Shown: positions 26,333 to 34,660 of the stretch, piece by piece
Layout: each line of letters opens with the position of its first letter
Numbering within the stretch: position 1 is the stretch's first letter
Origin: Amnibacterium kyonggiense
GTDB taxonomy: Bacteria > Actinomycetota > Actinomycetes > Actinomycetales > Microbacteriaceae
Length of the DNA: 64,000 nt
Assembly: GCF_004364555.1 (NCBI RefSeq)
Contig: NZ_SOAM01000002.1
Span: forward strand, 248,001 to 312,000
Reading direction: 5' to 3'
The notes under the pieces: model-generated
The model's input: only the letters and a program-made list of their open reading frames with translations
Told to the model about the DNA's origin: nothing
The model's database searches: none
Program-made: the position numbers and the translations under genes

Positions 26333-27735
26333 CGATCAAGCCGGATCTCACCGTCCCGATCCCGGACCGGCTCGACCGGGTCCACTTCGTCGGCATCGGC
26401 GGCTCGGGGATGAACGGCATCGCGAAGCTGTTCCTGGCGCGGGGCGCGACGGTCAGCGGCTCGGACCGCACGCGCAACGCCTACACCGACGCGCTCCGCG
26501 ACGCGGGCGCGACCGTCTTCATCGGGCACGACGCGGGGAACCTCGGCGACGTCGACGCGATCGTCGTCACGAGCGCGCTCTGGCCGGACAACCCGGAGCT
26601 GCTGGAGGCGCGGCGCCGCGGGGTGCCCGTGCTGCACCGCTCCCACGCGCTGAAGGCGCTGATCGGCGCGGACCGCCTGGTCGCCGTCGCCGGCGCGCAC
26701 GGCAAGACGACGACGACCGGGATGATCGCGGTCGCGCTCGACGCGCTCGGCGCCGACCCGTCCTTCGTCGACGGCGGCACGATCAAGGACTTCGGCACGT
26801 CGTCCCGGATCGGCGGCGGCGACGTCTTCGTCGTCGAGGCGGACGAGTCGGACGGCTCCTTCCTGCTCTACGAGACCGCGATCGCCCTCGTGCTCAACGT
26901 CGATGCCGACCACCTCGACCACTACGGCACGGAGGAGGCGTTCGACGACGCGTTCGTCGCGTTCGGGTCGAAGGCGGCGGAGCTGCTCGTGATCAACGCG
27001 GACGACGCCGGCGCGCGACGGGTGCGGGAGCGCATCGCGGACCGCGCCGTGCGCACCTACGGCGAGGCGGCGGACGCGGACGTCCGGGTCACCGAGGTGA
27101 CCACGGACGGCGCGGCCGCGGGCGTGCTGACGGCGGACGGGGCGACGGCGCGCCTCCGCCTGAAGGTGCCGGGCCGGCACAACGTCGTGAACGCCGCGGG
27201 CGCCGTCGCCGTGCTCCTCGGGCTCGGCTTCGGGCTGCAGGAGTCGGCCGACGCGGTCGCGCGCTTCGGCGGCACCGGCCGCCGCTTCGACCTGCAGGCC
27301 CGCGTCGACGGCATCAGCGTCTACGACGACTACGCGCACCTGCCCGCCGAGGTCGACGCCGCGCTCACCGCGGCCCGCACGGTGGTGGGAGACGGGCGGA
27401 TCATCGCCGTCCACCAGCCGCACCTGTACTCGCGGACGCAGGCCATGGCCGGCCGGTTCGCGGAGGTGCTCGAGCGCACCGCCGACCACACCGTCGTGCT
27501 CGACGTGGACGGGGCCCGCGAGGACCCCGTCCCGGGCGTGACGGGCGCGCTCGTGGTCGACCGCTTCCAGGACCCGTCGCACGTCGACTACGCCCCGGAC
27601 TGGGCGGAGGCCGCCGACCTCGTCGCCCGCCTCGCGCGGCCGGGCGACTTCGTCGTCACGCTCGGCTGCGGCTCCGTCTACCGCATCGTCCCGCAGCTGC
27701 TCGAGGCGCTCGGCGACCGGACGCCCGCTCGATGA
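26329..27735 (+). CDS. murC: UDP-N-acetylmuramate--L-alanine ligase
   Basis: Predicted 468-residue Mur ligase that adds the first L-alanine to UDP-MurNAc. Motifs: [17 protein letters not shown] (N-terminal signature of MurC), [13 protein letters not shown] (ATP loop), [11 protein letters not shown], and [12 protein letters not shown] in the C-terminal domain, which is a MurC-specific region. Both ends overlap neighbours by 4 bases (ATGA). Confidence 0.96.
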   Translation: MTIKPDLTVPIPDRLDRVHFVGIGGSGMNGIAKLFLARGATVSGSDRTRNAYTDALRDAGATVFIGHDAGNLGDVDAIVVTSALWPDNPELLEARRRGVPVLHRSHALKALIGADRLVAVAGAHGKTTTTGMIAVALDALGADPSFVDGGTIKDFGTSSRIGGGDVFVVEADESDGSFLLYETAIALVLNVDADHLDHYGTEEAFDDAFVAFGSKAAELLVINADDAGARRVRERIADRAVRTYGEAADADVRVTEVTTDGAAAGVLTADGATARLRLKVPGRHNVVNAAGAVAVLLGLGFGLQESADAVARFGGTGRRFDLQARVDGISVYDDYAHLPAEVDAALTAARTVVGDGRIIAVHQPHLYSRTQAMAGRFAEVLERTADHTVVLDVDGAREDPVPGVTGALVVDRFQDPSHVDYAPDWAEAADLVARLARPGDFVVTLGCGSVYRIVPQLLEALGDRTPAR

Positions 27736-28601
27736 GCCGGCCCCCGGCCGGGCTCGGCGCCCCGGTCCGGCCGCCGGCGATGCCGCAGCGCACGGCTCCC
27801 GTGCGCCCGCTGCATCCCGAGCGCGCCCTGCCGGTGCCGCCGCCCCCGCGAGACGACCGCCGTGCGATCCGCGCGGCGGTGCGCGCGCGGCGCCGCGCCG
27901 AGGCGGCCGAGCGCCGCCGGCCGACTGCACTCCGGCACCCGCGCGCGCTCGCGGGCGGGGCCGTCGGCGTGCTCGTCCTGCTCGTCGGGCTGCCGCTCCT
28001 CCTCGCGTTCGGTCCCGTGTTCCCCGTCCGCACCATCGCCGTGACGGGCGTCTCCGGCGGCCTGGCCGACACCGTCCGGTCCGCGCTCCGGGGTCAGCTC
28101 GGCCGCCCCGTCGCCCTCGTCGAGGACCGGGACGTCGCGGCGGCGCTCGCGCGCGTGCCCGCCGTCGAGCGGTTCGCCCTCGTGCGCCGCCCACCCGGCA
28201 CGCTCGAGGTCGCGGTCGTCCCGCGCGTCGCCGTGGTGCAGCAGCGCACGGCCGCCGGCTGGGCGCGGCTGGACGCGGCGCACGTGACCGTGTCCGTCGA
28301 GCCGGACCCGTCGGGTGCGCTGCCCGTGCTGACCGTCCCGGCCGGGACGCCTGCCGGCGCCTACGCGTCCGTCGTCGCGGCGCTCGACGCCCTGCGCCGC
28401 TCCGACCCGCCCGTCACCGCCGTCCGGCTCGCCAGCGCCGACGACGTCGAGCTGACCCTGCGCGGCGGGCTGCTCGTGCGCTGGGGCGGCCCGGAGCACG
28501 GTGCGGCCAAGGCCGAGGCGCTGGACGCGGCGCTGCGCCGGGCCGCGAAGGGCGCGACGGAGGTCGACGTCTCGTCCCCCGGTGTGGTGCTCACGCGCTG
28601 A
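27732..28601 (+). CDS. ftsQ: Division protein FtsQ
   Basis: Predicted 289-residue bitopic protein. A Pro/Arg-rich cytoplasmic part of ~75 residues precedes one membrane segment ([19 protein letters not shown]), a POTRA domain ([17 protein letters not shown]) and a beta-rich extracellular domain ([28 protein letters not shown]). FtsQ connects the divisome with FtsL and FtsB. ATGA overlap with murC. The region before ftsZ that follows holds a TACCGT -10 box. Confidence 0.9.
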   Translation: MSRPPAGLGAPVRPPAMPQRTAPVRPLHPERALPVPPPPRDDRRAIRAAVRARRRAEAAERRRPTALRHPRALAGGAVGVLVLLVGLPLLLAFGPVFPVRTIAVTGVSGGLADTVRSALRGQLGRPVALVEDRDVAAALARVPAVERFALVRRPPGTLEVAVVPRVAVVQQRTAAGWARLDAAHVTVSVEPDPSGALPVLTVPAGTPAGAYASVVAALDALRRSDPPVTAVRLASADDVELTLRGGLLVRWGGPEHGAAKAEALDAALRRAAKGATEVDVSSPGVVLTR

Positions 28602-28747
28602 CGCGCGGACCCGCCCGGTCGGCGCGTCGGGGACCCCGGACGGGGGAGAGCGCCTACCGTCGAGCCAGCGGAATCCCGCGATGAGCAGGAGTTTCACCCT
28701 CAAGTAGAGGTTGAAGCAACGCCACCGAGACCCACCGGAAGGCCCAC

Positions 28748-29968
28748 GTGTCCTCGAACCAGAACTACCTCGCGGTCATCAAGGTCGTCGGCGTCGGCGG
28801 CGGCGGCGTCAACGCCGTCAACCGGATGATCGAGCTCGGCCTCCGCGGCGTCGAGTTCGTCGCGATCAACACGGACGCGCAGGCGCTCCTCCTCTCCGAC
28901 GCCGACGTGAAGCTCGACGTCGGCCGGGAGCTGACCCGCGGCCTCGGCGCGGGCGCGGACCCGGAGGTCGGCCGCCGCGCCGCCGAGGACCACGCGGAGG
29001 AGATCGAGGAGGCGCTCGCGGGCGCCGACATGGTGTTCGTCACCGCGGGGGAGGGCGGCGGTACCGGTACCGGCGGCGCGCCCGTCGTCGCCCGCATCGC
29101 GAAGTCGATCGGCGCGCTCACCATCGGCGTCGTGACGAAGCCGTTCGCGTTCGAGGGCAAGCGCCGCCTCCAGCAGGCCGAGCGCGGCGTGCAGTCGCTC
29201 GCGAACGAGGTCGACACGCTCATCGTCGTGCCGAACGACCGGCTGCTCGAGATCAGCGACCGCGGCATCTCCATCGTCGAGGCGTTCGCGACGGCCGACC
29301 AGGTGCTCCTCGCGGGCGTCCAGGGCATCACGGACCTCATCACGACGCCCGGCCTCATCAACCTCGACTTCGCGGACGTGAAGAGCGTCATGCAGGGCGC
29401 GGGCAGCGCCCTCATGGGCATCGGCTCGGCCAGGGGAGCGGACCGGGCGATCAAGGCCGCGGAGCTCGCGGTGGCGTCGCCGCTGCTCGAGGCATCGATC
29501 GACGGCGCGCACGGCGTGCTGCTCTCGATCCAGGGCGGCTCGAACCTCGGGATCCTCGAGATCAACGACGCGGCCCGCCTCGTGCAGGAGGCCGTGCACC
29601 CGGAGGCGAACATCATCTTCGGCGCGGTCATCGACGACACCCTCGGCGACGAGGTGCGCGTCACCGTGATCGCCGCCGGGTTCGACGGCGAGAACTTCCG
29701 GGAGAAGCGCGACGCGCGACGCAGCAACTTCGTGGACGCGGGCCGCCCGGCGACGGGCGCCGTCGCCGCGGCCGGCGCTCCCGCCGCGGCTGCAGCGCCT
29801 GCCACGGCGCCCGCAGCGGTGCAGAAGCCCTCGACGGCGGCCGACCACAACACGACCGGCTCGCACGAGTGGCAGCTCGTCGCCGACTCGACGACGCTCA
29901 CCCAGACGAGCGACCTCGACTACGGCGACGACGACGACGATCTCGACATTCCGGAGTTCCTGCGCTGA
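28748..29968 (+). CDS. ftsZ: Cell division GTPase FtsZ
   Basis: Predicted 406-residue tubulin-like GTPase that forms the division ring. Motifs: [17 protein letters not shown] at the N-terminus, [16 protein letters not shown] (tubulin signature, near residues 101-110), and [11 protein letters not shown]. An Ala-rich linker follows, then the conserved C-terminal tail DLDIPEFLR that binds SepF and FtsW. The GTG start is preceded by GGAAGG. The 146-base gap upstream contains TACCGT at 28655 and the CCTC-N5-GAGG sequence at 28698, consistent with a separate ftsZ promoter and an ~80-base leader. Confidence 0.97.
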   Translation: MSSNQNYLAVIKVVGVGGGGVNAVNRMIELGLRGVEFVAINTDAQALLLSDADVKLDVGRELTRGLGAGADPEVGRRAAEDHAEEIEEALAGADMVFVTAGEGGGTGTGGAPVVARIAKSIGALTIGVVTKPFAFEGKRRLQQAERGVQSLANEVDTLIVVPNDRLLEISDRGISIVEAFATADQVLLAGVQGITDLITTPGLINLDFADVKSVMQGAGSALMGIGSARGADRAIKAAELAVASPLLEASIDGAHGVLLSIQGGSNLGILEINDAARLVQEAVHPEANIIFGAVIDDTLGDEVRVTVIAAGFDGENFREKRDARRSNFVDAGRPATGAVAAAGAPAAAAAPATAPAAVQKPSTAADHNTTGSHEWQLVADSTTLTQTSDLDYGDDDDDLDIPEFLR

Positions 29969-29976
29969 GTCCATCG

Positions 29977-29998
29977 CCGCGCCGCCGCTGCGGCGCGG
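29977..29998 (+). terminator. Hairpin terminator after ftsZ, first stem
   Basis: Perfect 9-bp stem CCGCGCCGC / GCGGCGCGG (arms 29977-29985 and 29990-29998) with a 4-base loop followed by TT, starting 8 bases after the ftsZ stop. Confidence 0.65.
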
Positions 29999-30010
29999 TT
30001 GCGCTGCTGC

Positions 30011-30033
30011 GCAGCGCCCTGCACGGGCGCTGC
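30011..30033 (+). terminator. Hairpin terminator after ftsZ, second stem
   Basis: Perfect 9-bp stem GCAGCGCCC / GGGCGCTGC (arms 30011-30019 and 30025-30033) with a 5-base loop. Together with the first stem it forms a tandem terminator. Confidence 0.55.
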
Positions 30034-30126
30034 GCTTCGCAGCGGTGTCACGCCCCTCGCCGGCTCGTGCCCTCGGGACGCCGCTCGCGCGTGTGCCGTC
30101 CGCGACCCGCAGTACCGTCGAGCCTC

Positions 30127-30807
30127 GTGACCGAGCTCGCCGACCGCCTCCACGGGGTGCAGCAGCGGATCGCCGCCGCCGCGCGCGCCGCCGACCGCGA
30201 CCCGGCGGAGGTCACCCTCGTCGTCGTCACGAAGTTCCAGCCCGTCGACCTGCTCCAGGAGCTGTACGACCTCGGGGTCCGCGACTTCGGCGAGAGCCGC
30301 CATCCGGAGGCGCGCGACAAGGCCGCCGCGCTGCCCGACGACGTCGTCTGGCACTTCATCGGGCAGCTGCAGACGAACAAGGCGAGACAGGTCGCGAAGT
30401 ACGCCGACGTGATCCATTCCGTCGACCGGATCGAATTGATCGAGGCGCTCGACGGACGAGAACTCGACGTCCTCCTGCAGGTCGATCTCGGCATTCCCGA
30501 AGGTGGCTCGGAGGGCCCCAGTCGTGGGGGTGCGAAACCCTCCGCCATTCCCTTCCTCGCTGGCCGGATCGTCGAATCCGACGGCCTCCGACTCCGCGGG
30601 GTGATGACGGTCGCACCGCTCGGGATGCCCGTCGTTCCGGCCTTCTCGGCCCTCCGGATGGTCTCGGAGCGGGTGCGCGGAGTCGCTCCCGACGCGTCCT
30701 GGATATCGGCCGGCATGTCCGGCGACTTCCGCGAGGCGATCGCCGCCGGCGCGACACACGTGCGGATCGGCTCGGCCGTCACTGGCCCGAGAAGCACAGG
30801 GCTGTAA
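30127..30807 (+). CDS. YggS family PLP-dependent enzyme homeostasis protein
   Basis: Predicted 226-residue YggS/PLPBP protein that binds pyridoxal phosphate without known catalysis and affects PLP balance. The PLP lysine is in VVVTKFQP; other family motifs are WHFIGQLQTNKARQ and AGATHVRIGSAVTG. The usual ENR motif is altered to GESRHPEARDKA. The C-terminal half, from about 30410, uses more A/T-ending codons than neighbouring genes and the gene ends in TAA, unlike most here. GTG 30127 has no ribosome site; TACCGT ends 8 bases before it. The laccase-domain gene often found between ftsZ and yggS is absent. Confidence 0.9.
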   Translation: MTELADRLHGVQQRIAAAARAADRDPAEVTLVVVTKFQPVDLLQELYDLGVRDFGESRHPEARDKAAALPDDVVWHFIGQLQTNKARQVAKYADVIHSVDRIELIEALDGRELDVLLQVDLGIPEGGSEGPSRGGAKPSAIPFLAGRIVESDGLRLRGVMTVAPLGMPVVPAFSALRMVSERVRGVAPDASWISAGMSGDFREAIAAGATHVRIGSAVTGPRSTGL

Positions 30808-30861
30808 TACTCGTTCCGGGCGGCACCGCGGGGGGTGTGTGCGCAGCCCGTGGAGGATTCC

Positions 30862-31308
30862 ATGTCGAACCCCATTCGCAAGTCGATGGTGTGGCTCGGC
30901 CTCGCGGACGACCAGTACGACTACGCGGAGCCGGTCGAGCCGGTGGCGCCGTACGTGCAGCCGGTCGTCACGCGCGCGCAGGTGACGCCGCTGCCGCGGC
31001 GGGTCGCGAAGGCGGCGGTGCCGGAGATGAACGAGATCCTGACCGTGCACCCGCGGCAGTACCGCGACGCGCAGCAGATCGCCGAGCACTTCCGCGACGG
31101 CACGCCCGTGATCATCAACCTGACGCAGATGACGGAGGCGGAGGCGCGGCGGCTCGTCGACTTCGCGTCCGGGCTCTCGACCGGCCTGCGCGGCCGGATC
31201 GAGCGCGTCACGAGCAAGGTGTTCCTGCTCTCGCCGGAGCACATCACGGTGTCGGGCGAGGAGCCCGCGAACGTCACGTCGGACCTCGACGCGACGTTCA
31301 CCGGCTGA
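30862..31308 (+). CDS. sepF: Cell division protein SepF
   Basis: Predicted 148-residue SepF. It has an N-terminal amphipathic start ([16 protein letters not shown]), an acidic/proline linker and the C-terminal DUF552 core ([43 protein letters not shown]). In actinomycetes SepF anchors the FtsZ ring to the membrane in place of FtsA, which is absent here. ATG 30862 has GTGGAGG a good distance upstream; ATG/GTG codons before it lack one. A strong hairpin follows. Confidence 0.94.
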   Translation: MSNPIRKSMVWLGLADDQYDYAEPVEPVAPYVQPVVTRAQVTPLPRRVAKAAVPEMNEILTVHPRQYRDAQQIAEHFRDGTPVIINLTQMTEAEARRLVDFASGLSTGLRGRIERVTSKVFLLSPEHITVSGEEPANVTSDLDATFTG

Positions 31309-31319
31309 CCCGATCAGCG

Positions 31320-31349
31320 GGTGACCGGCGCCCGTCGGCGCCGGTCACC
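31320..31349 (+). terminator. Hairpin between sepF and yggT
   Basis: Perfect 13-bp stem GGTGACCGGCGCC / GGCGCCGGTCACC (arms 31320-31332 and 31337-31349), loop CGTC, starting 12 bases after the sepF stop. Probably a terminator; a TACTGG box just downstream could be the yggT promoter. Confidence 0.65.
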
Positions 31350-31378
31350 GCGATACTGGATCCCGTGGAGTCCGGACG

Positions 31379-31681
31379 ATGAGCCCGATCGGCCTCGTCG
31401 GCGCGGTCGCGTACGTCGTCCTGCTGGTGTACTTCTTCGCGCTCTGGGCGCGCTTCATCCTCGACCTCGTGCAGGCCTTCAGCGAGAGCTGGCGGCCGCG
31501 CGGGGTCGTCCTGGTGCTCGCGGAGGCCGCGTACACGGCGACCGACCCGCCGATCAAGGCGGTCCGCCGCGTGCTGCCGCCGCTCAGGATCGGCCAGTTC
31601 GCGCTCGACTTCGGGTTCACGATCGTGATGTTCGCGGTCATCGTGCTGATGTACGTCGCGATCGCCGTCCAGGCCCTCTGA
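31379..31681 (+). CDS. YggT family membrane protein
   Basis: Predicted 100-residue YggT protein with two membrane segments (about residues 5-28 and 75-98) flanking a region containing TDPPIKAVRRVLPPL, the family signature. Function is unresolved; the conserved place between sepF and divIVA suggests a role in division or membrane organisation. The ATG has GGAG about 9 bases upstream. Confidence 0.88.
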   Translation: MSPIGLVGAVAYVVLLVYFFALWARFILDLVQAFSESWRPRGVVLVLAEAAYTATDPPIKAVRRVLPPLRIGQFALDFGFTIVMFAVIVLMYVAIAVQAL

Positions 31682-31819
31682 GCCCGGCCATAGCACGTCG
31701 GCCCGCGACACGCGGAGCGGCCGCTCACCCCCGGAAACGGGGTCGTCGGGGTCGGATCCGCGCTAGCCTCTCCTGCACCGCAATCCAGCAGCCCCGCAGA
31801 GAACCATGAAGGTGGGACC

Positions 31820-32470
31820 ATGGCCCTCACGCCTGAAGACGTCGTCAACAAGCGATTCCAACCGACGAAGTTCCGTGAGGGCTACGACCAGGACGAGGTC
31901 GACGACTTCCTGGACGAGGTCGTCGTCGAGCTCCGCCGCCTCGGCCAGGAGAACGAGGACCTCCGCCAGCGCCTGATCGCCAGCGAGTCCCGGATCGCGG
32001 AGCTGCAGCGCTCCTCCGCGCCGGTGACGGGCGAGCAGCCCTCGCAGGCGCCGATCGCGCAGCTCAGCTACCCGACGGCCCAGACCGACGTCGGCGCGGT
32101 CGACCCGTCGAACACGAACAACCTGCTCCAGCTCGCGCGCCGGCTCCACGAGGAGCACGTGCGGGAGGGCGTCGAGAAGCGCGACGCGCTCATCGCCGAG
32201 GGGCACGCCACGGCGGCCCGCGTCGTCGCCGACGCCGAGGCGAAGCAGCGCTCCCAGATGGGCACGCTCGACCAGGAGCGTGCGCTCCTCGAGCACCGCA
32301 TCGACGAGCTGCGCGCTTTCGAGCGCGAGTACCGCCAGAAGCTGAAGGGCCACATCGAGGGCCTGCTCCGCGAGCTCGACGCCTCGAACGTCGTCACCGC
32401 GGGCACCGGCTCCTACGGCAGCGTCGGCGTGCCGACGCCGTCCGGCTTCCAGGGCTTCGGTGGCAACTGA
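31820..32470 (+). CDS. divIVA: DivIVA/Wag31 polar growth protein
   Basis: Predicted 216-residue coiled-coil protein. The N-terminal membrane-curvature domain is clear (ALTPEDVVNKRFQPTKFREG then DQDEVDDFLDEVV), shown here in parts; two coiled-coil segments (about residues 30-65 and 110-190) are separated by a Pro/Gln/Thr linker. Wag31/DivIVA marks cell poles and recruits wall-synthesis machinery. AAGGTGGGA precedes the ATG and TAGCCT near 31774 is a likely -10 box. Its 3' end overlaps lspA by 11 bases in another frame. Confidence 0.94.
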   Translation: MALTPEDVVNKRFQPTKFREGYDQDEVDDFLDEVVVELRRLGQENEDLRQRLIASESRIAELQRSSAPVTGEQPSQAPIAQLSYPTAQTDVGAVDPSNTNNLLQLARRLHEEHVREGVEKRDALIAEGHATAARVVADAEAKQRSQMGTLDQERALLEHRIDELRAFEREYRQKLKGHIEGLLRELDASNVVTAGTGSYGSVGVPTPSGFQGFGGN

Positions 32471-33038
32471 CCCGAACGGACCCGACGGGGCGTCGCCGGT
32501 GACGGCGGCGCCCCGTTCCGCGTCCGCTCCCGTCCGTCCCGGCGTGCTTGCACTGCTCGTCGCCGTGGCCGTCGCCGTCCTGACGGCCGACCAGGTCGTC
32601 AAGGCCTGGGTCGTCGCGACGCTCCCGGAGGGCGTCCCGCACCCGGTCATCGGGAACCTGCTGATCTTCGAGCACGTCGCCAACCCCGGCGCGGCGTTCT
32701 CCCTCGCGACGGGCGCCACCTGGGTGTTCTCGATCATCGCCGTCGCGGTGGTCGTCTTCCTCGTCTGGTTCGCTCGGCGCATCCGGTCGGTGGCGTGGGG
32801 CGTGCTCTTCGGGCTGCTGCTCGGCGGCACGCTCGGCAACCTGACGGACCGCCTCACCCGCCCGCCGGGCTTCGGCGTCGGCCACGTGGTCGACTTCATC
32901 CTCGTGCCGTGGCTGCTGCCCGCCATCTTCAACCTGGCGGACTCGGCGATCGTGATCTCGATGTGCCTGTTCGTGCTGCTGACCCTGCTCGGCCGCGGCA
33001 TCGACGGCTCCAGGCGCCCGGCGCGGTCGAAGGGCTGA
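32460..33038 (+). CDS. lspA: Lipoprotein signal peptidase (signal peptidase II)
   Basis: Predicted 192-residue membrane aspartyl protease that cleaves prolipoprotein signal peptides. Four membrane segments are visible. Motifs: [38 protein letters not shown] with one catalytic Asp, and FNLADSAIV with the other. A ~30-residue extra N-terminus is Pro/Ala-rich. The GTG start overlaps divIVA by 11 bases, and rluD begins 2 bases after the stop. Its substrate in this window would include the lipoprotein CtaC. Confidence 0.95.
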   Translation: MATDPNGPDGASPVTAAPRSASAPVRPGVLALLVAVAVAVLTADQVVKAWVVATLPEGVPHPVIGNLLIFEHVANPGAAFSLATGATWVFSIIAVAVVVFLVWFARRIRSVAWGVLFGLLLGGTLGNLTDRLTRPPGFGVGHVVDFILVPWLLPAIFNLADSAIVISMCLFVLLTLLGRGIDGSRRPARSKG

Positions 33039-33039
33039 G

Positions 33040-33957
33040 GTGCCCGAGCGACTGCTGCCCGTGCCCGACGGCCTCGCCGGGGAACGGGTCGACGCCGGCC
33101 TGGCGAAGCTCCTCGGCCTGTCCAGGACCAAGGCGGCGGCGATCGCGGACGAGGGCGGCGTGGAGGTCGACTTCAGGCCCGTCGGCCGCTCGGACCGGCT
33201 CGCCGCCGGCGCGCTGCTGTCGGTCCGGTGGGAGGAGCCGTCGGCCGCTCCGGTCGAGCCGATCGCCGTGCCGGGGCTCGACGTCGTGTTCGAGGACGAC
33301 GACCTGATCGTCGTCGACAAGCCCGCCGGCGTCGCGGCGCATCCGTCGCCCGGGTGGCTGGGGCCGACCGTCGTCGGCGGCCTCGCCGCCGCCGGGGTGC
33401 GCGTCAGCACCTCCGGCGCCGCCGAGCGGGCGGGGATCGTCCACCGGCTGGACGCCGGCACGAGCGGGCTCATGGTCGTCGCGAAGAGCGAACCCGCCTA
33501 CACGGCGCTGAAGCGCGCGTTCAAGGAGCGCACGGTGGACAAGGTGTACCTCGCGCTGGCACAGGGGCACCCGGACCCGACGTCGGGCACCATCGACGCG
33601 CCGATCGGGCGCCACCCGAAGGCCGACTACCGGTTCGCCGTCGTGTCGGACGGGCGTCCGTCCGTCACCCACTACGACACGCTGGAGGCGTTCCGCGCGG
33701 CGACCCTGCTCGAGGTCCATCTCGAGACCGGCCGGACCCACCAGATCCGCGTCCACTTCGCCCACCTCCGGCACCCGCTCGTCGGCGACACCATGTACGG
33801 CGCCGACCCGGGTCTCGCCCAGCGCCTCGGCGTCGAGCGGCAGTGGCTGCACGCGGCCCGGCTCGGGTTCGCGCATCCGGGGACGGGGGAGGCGGTCGAG
33901 TTCGAGAGCCCGCTGCCCGCCGATCTGCAGCACGCGCTCGACCTGCTCGCGGAGTAG
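33040..33957 (+). CDS. RluA-family 23S rRNA pseudouridine synthase
   Basis: Predicted 305-residue protein with an N-terminal S4 RNA-binding domain ([22 protein letters not shown]) in parts [15 protein letters not shown] and SRTKAAAI, and an RluA catalytic domain: [19 protein letters not shown] contains the catalytic aspartate, and [16 protein letters not shown] is the second family motif. RluD (positions 1911/1915/1917 of 23S rRNA) is the likely role because RluD-type enzymes carry an S4 domain and often follow lspA, but specificity is inferred. The GTG start follows lspA by one base. Confidence 0.9.
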   Translation: MPERLLPVPDGLAGERVDAGLAKLLGLSRTKAAAIADEGGVEVDFRPVGRSDRLAAGALLSVRWEEPSAAPVEPIAVPGLDVVFEDDDLIVVDKPAGVAAHPSPGWLGPTVVGGLAAAGVRVSTSGAAERAGIVHRLDAGTSGLMVVAKSEPAYTALKRAFKERTVDKVYLALAQGHPDPTSGTIDAPIGRHPKADYRFAVVSDGRPSVTHYDTLEAFRAATLLEVHLETGRTHQIRVHFAHLRHPLVGDTMYGADPGLAQRLGVERQWLHAARLGFAHPGTGEAVEFESPLPADLQHALDLLAE

Positions 33958-33959
33958 GC

Positions 33960-34571
33960 GTGGCGGCGGCTCGGGCGACCGTCTGGATCGGCGGGGGCAG
34001 CGGCGCCGGGAAGTCGACCGTCGCCCGCATCCTCGGCGAGCGGCACGGCCGGCCGGTCGTCCACACCGACGAGTCCCTGCACGAGCACGCGACGGCGTCG
34101 GCCGGCGATCCGGCGGTCGACGCGTTCGTGCGGATGTCGATGGACGAGCGCTGGGTCGACCGTCGGCCGGGGGAGATGCTCGCGACGTTCCCCTGGTTCG
34201 CGGGCGCGGCGTTCGACCTGCTGCTGCGGGACCTGCCGCGCGGTCCCCTGGTCGTGGAGGGCTTCCGGCTCCTGCCGGGCTTCGTCCGCCGCTTCGTCGA
34301 GCTCGGCGACCGGGCGGTCTGGCTGCTGCCGACGCCGGAGCAGCGGGCGCGTGCGTTCGCCGGCCGCGCCGCCGAGGGCCGCGCCTTCTGGGAGCGGACC
34401 CGCGACCCGGCGCGGGCCCTCGCGAACGTGCTCGAGCGCGACCGGCTGTTCACGGAGGTCCTCCGCGACCAGTGCGCCGTGCTCGGGCTCCCGGTCGTCG
34501 ACGTGGACGGGTCCGAGGGCGCCGAGGCGGTCGCGGACCGGGTCGAAGGGCTGCTCGGACCGCTCGGCTGA
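33960..34571 (+). CDS. P-loop kinase-like protein of unknown substrate
   Basis: Predicted 203-residue protein with a clear Walker A motif at the N-terminus (GGGSGAGKSTVARI) followed by VVHTDESLHEH and VVEGFRLLPGFV, the latter fitting a Walker B/lid arrangement of nucleoside/adenylate-kinase-like folds. RARAFAGRAAEGRAFWERTRD may be the arginine-rich lid. I do not recognise a specific family member. GTG 33960 starts 3 bases after rluD, so it is probably co-transcribed with lspA and rluD. A small-molecule kinase is the best guess; substrate unknown. Confidence 0.72.
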   Translation: MAAARATVWIGGGSGAGKSTVARILGERHGRPVVHTDESLHEHATASAGDPAVDAFVRMSMDERWVDRRPGEMLATFPWFAGAAFDLLLRDLPRGPLVVEGFRLLPGFVRRFVELGDRAVWLLPTPEQRARAFAGRAAEGRAFWERTRDPARALANVLERDRLFTEVLRDQCAVLGLPVVDVDGSEGAEAVADRVEGLLGPLG

Positions 34572-34660
34572 ACGGCCGCCGCGCCCGGCCCGGAGGGCGA
34601 ATCGCGGCTCGATCAGGCGACACTGCCACTGTCCGAGGGCGCCGCTAACGTCCTCCCACG

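Noticed and set aside
28698-28710. CCTCAAGTAGAGG before ftsZ as a SoxR-like box
   Set aside because: Only 4-bp perfect arms and not the full SoxR consensus; no redox gene nearby.
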